64,000 bases of DNA from CALVGQ01 sp031551965 (GTDB lineage Bacteria > Bacillota_I > Bacilli_A > Erysipelotrichales > Erysipelotrichaceae). Under the pieces are notes generated by a model. It did not search any database. It saw nothing but the letters and a program-made list of their open reading frames with translations, and was not told the DNA's origin. The stretch is from NCBI GenBank assembly GCA_031551965.1, contig JAVBMW010000001.1, positions 111,141 through 175,140 of the forward strand, in the 5' to 3' direction. This document shows, in pieces, positions 63,827-64,000 of the stretch (within the stretch, counting starts at the first letter, position 1; the number at the start of each line of letters is the position of its first letter). The translations under genes were made by a program, and so were the position numbers.

Positions 63827-64000
63827 TTGTTATATGGGAATGTTATCACATATTTTTTAGGATATTTAAATTTGTGTGGGGTAAAGGTACTGCTTTAAAG
63901 TTTCGCGGGGTGGTGACATTTAATGTTACAAAGTTATGCGGGGGAAGTAGAAAAAATAAAAACCTTCTGGTATGTTTGAGTTATTCAGACCAAACAGCAG
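63827..64000 (+). mobile_element. Possible end of an insertion sequence (IS21-like), cut by the window edge
   Basis: The last part of the window is unusually G-rich for this chromosome. It has two similar units, AAAGTTTCGCGGGG (near 63897) and AAAGTTATGCGGGG (near 63932), plus a GTGTGGGGTAAAGG element upstream. Spaced repeats of this sort stand at the ends of IS21-family elements. No transposase gene is inside the window, so this rests on composition only. Confidence 0.3.

Overview
The window is AT-rich and looks like a chromosomal segment of a low-GC Gram-positive (Bacillota), most likely a gut anaerobe of the Erysipelotrichia type. The taxonomic guess is inference. It rests on low GC, AGGAGG-type ribosome binding sites, a glmS ribozyme, CcpA-type cre sites, a class B sortase, PTS-linked regulators, a DUF2207 protein, and many glycoside hydrolases. 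There is no rRNA, no complete mobile element and no Cas gene.

Left part (1-11 kb). A minus-strand operon carries a Gfo/Idh/MocA oxidoreductase, sigma-54 (rpoN) and a LevR-type sigma-54 activator that runs off the left edge. A Mn-type superoxide dismutase follows. Next is a small cassette (5.4-7.6 kb): a TPR/HTH regulator, a 55-aa secreted Cys-rich peptide, a secreted Gly/Ala-rich hydrophobic protein and a 52-aa two-helix membrane protein. It looks like a peptide-regulated bacteriocin-like locus. A medium-chain dehydrogenase and glmS, preceded by a glmS ribozyme, follow. At 11.0-16.9 kb lies one 1969-residue membrane sensor with GGDEF and EAL domains.

Centre (17-32 kb). An L-rhamnose catabolic operon (rhaB-rhaA-rhaD) is divergent from an AraC regulator and has a cre site. 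A carboxylesterase lies beyond it. Downstream are a candidate small RNA, a class B sortase, a secreted protein ending in VPNTG, and a tandemly duplicated histidine kinase/response regulator operon. A DUF4143-type ATPase with a nuclease-like C-terminus is preceded by four 15-bp repeats spaced exactly 33 bp apart. A lipoprotein with an amidase-like domain follows.

Glycan part (33-46.5 kb). An alpha-L-rhamnosidase (GH78), a GPH sugar symporter, a GH2 enzyme, a large glycosyl-hydrolase-like protein, an AraC regulator, a GH1 glycosidase and a sugar-phosphate isomerase/epimerase-like protein lie together. With rhaBAD this suggests uptake and breakdown of rhamnose-containing plant glycosides (rutinoside-like molecules or pectin fragments), under carbon catabolite control.

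Right part (46.6-64 kb). Mostly housekeeping and conserved genes: YbaK, Tag, three tRNAs (Ser-Asp-Gly), a YdcC-like protein with MazF but no adjacent antitoxin, an aspartokinase catalytic domain without ACT domains, DeoD, DUF2207, patatin, CbrC, a DEAD-box helicase, Ddl, an AI-2E-type permease and a Cof-type phosphatase. A membrane-anchored protein at 48.5-49.0 kb carries a stefin-like cystatin signature. The right edge may contain the end of an insertion sequence.
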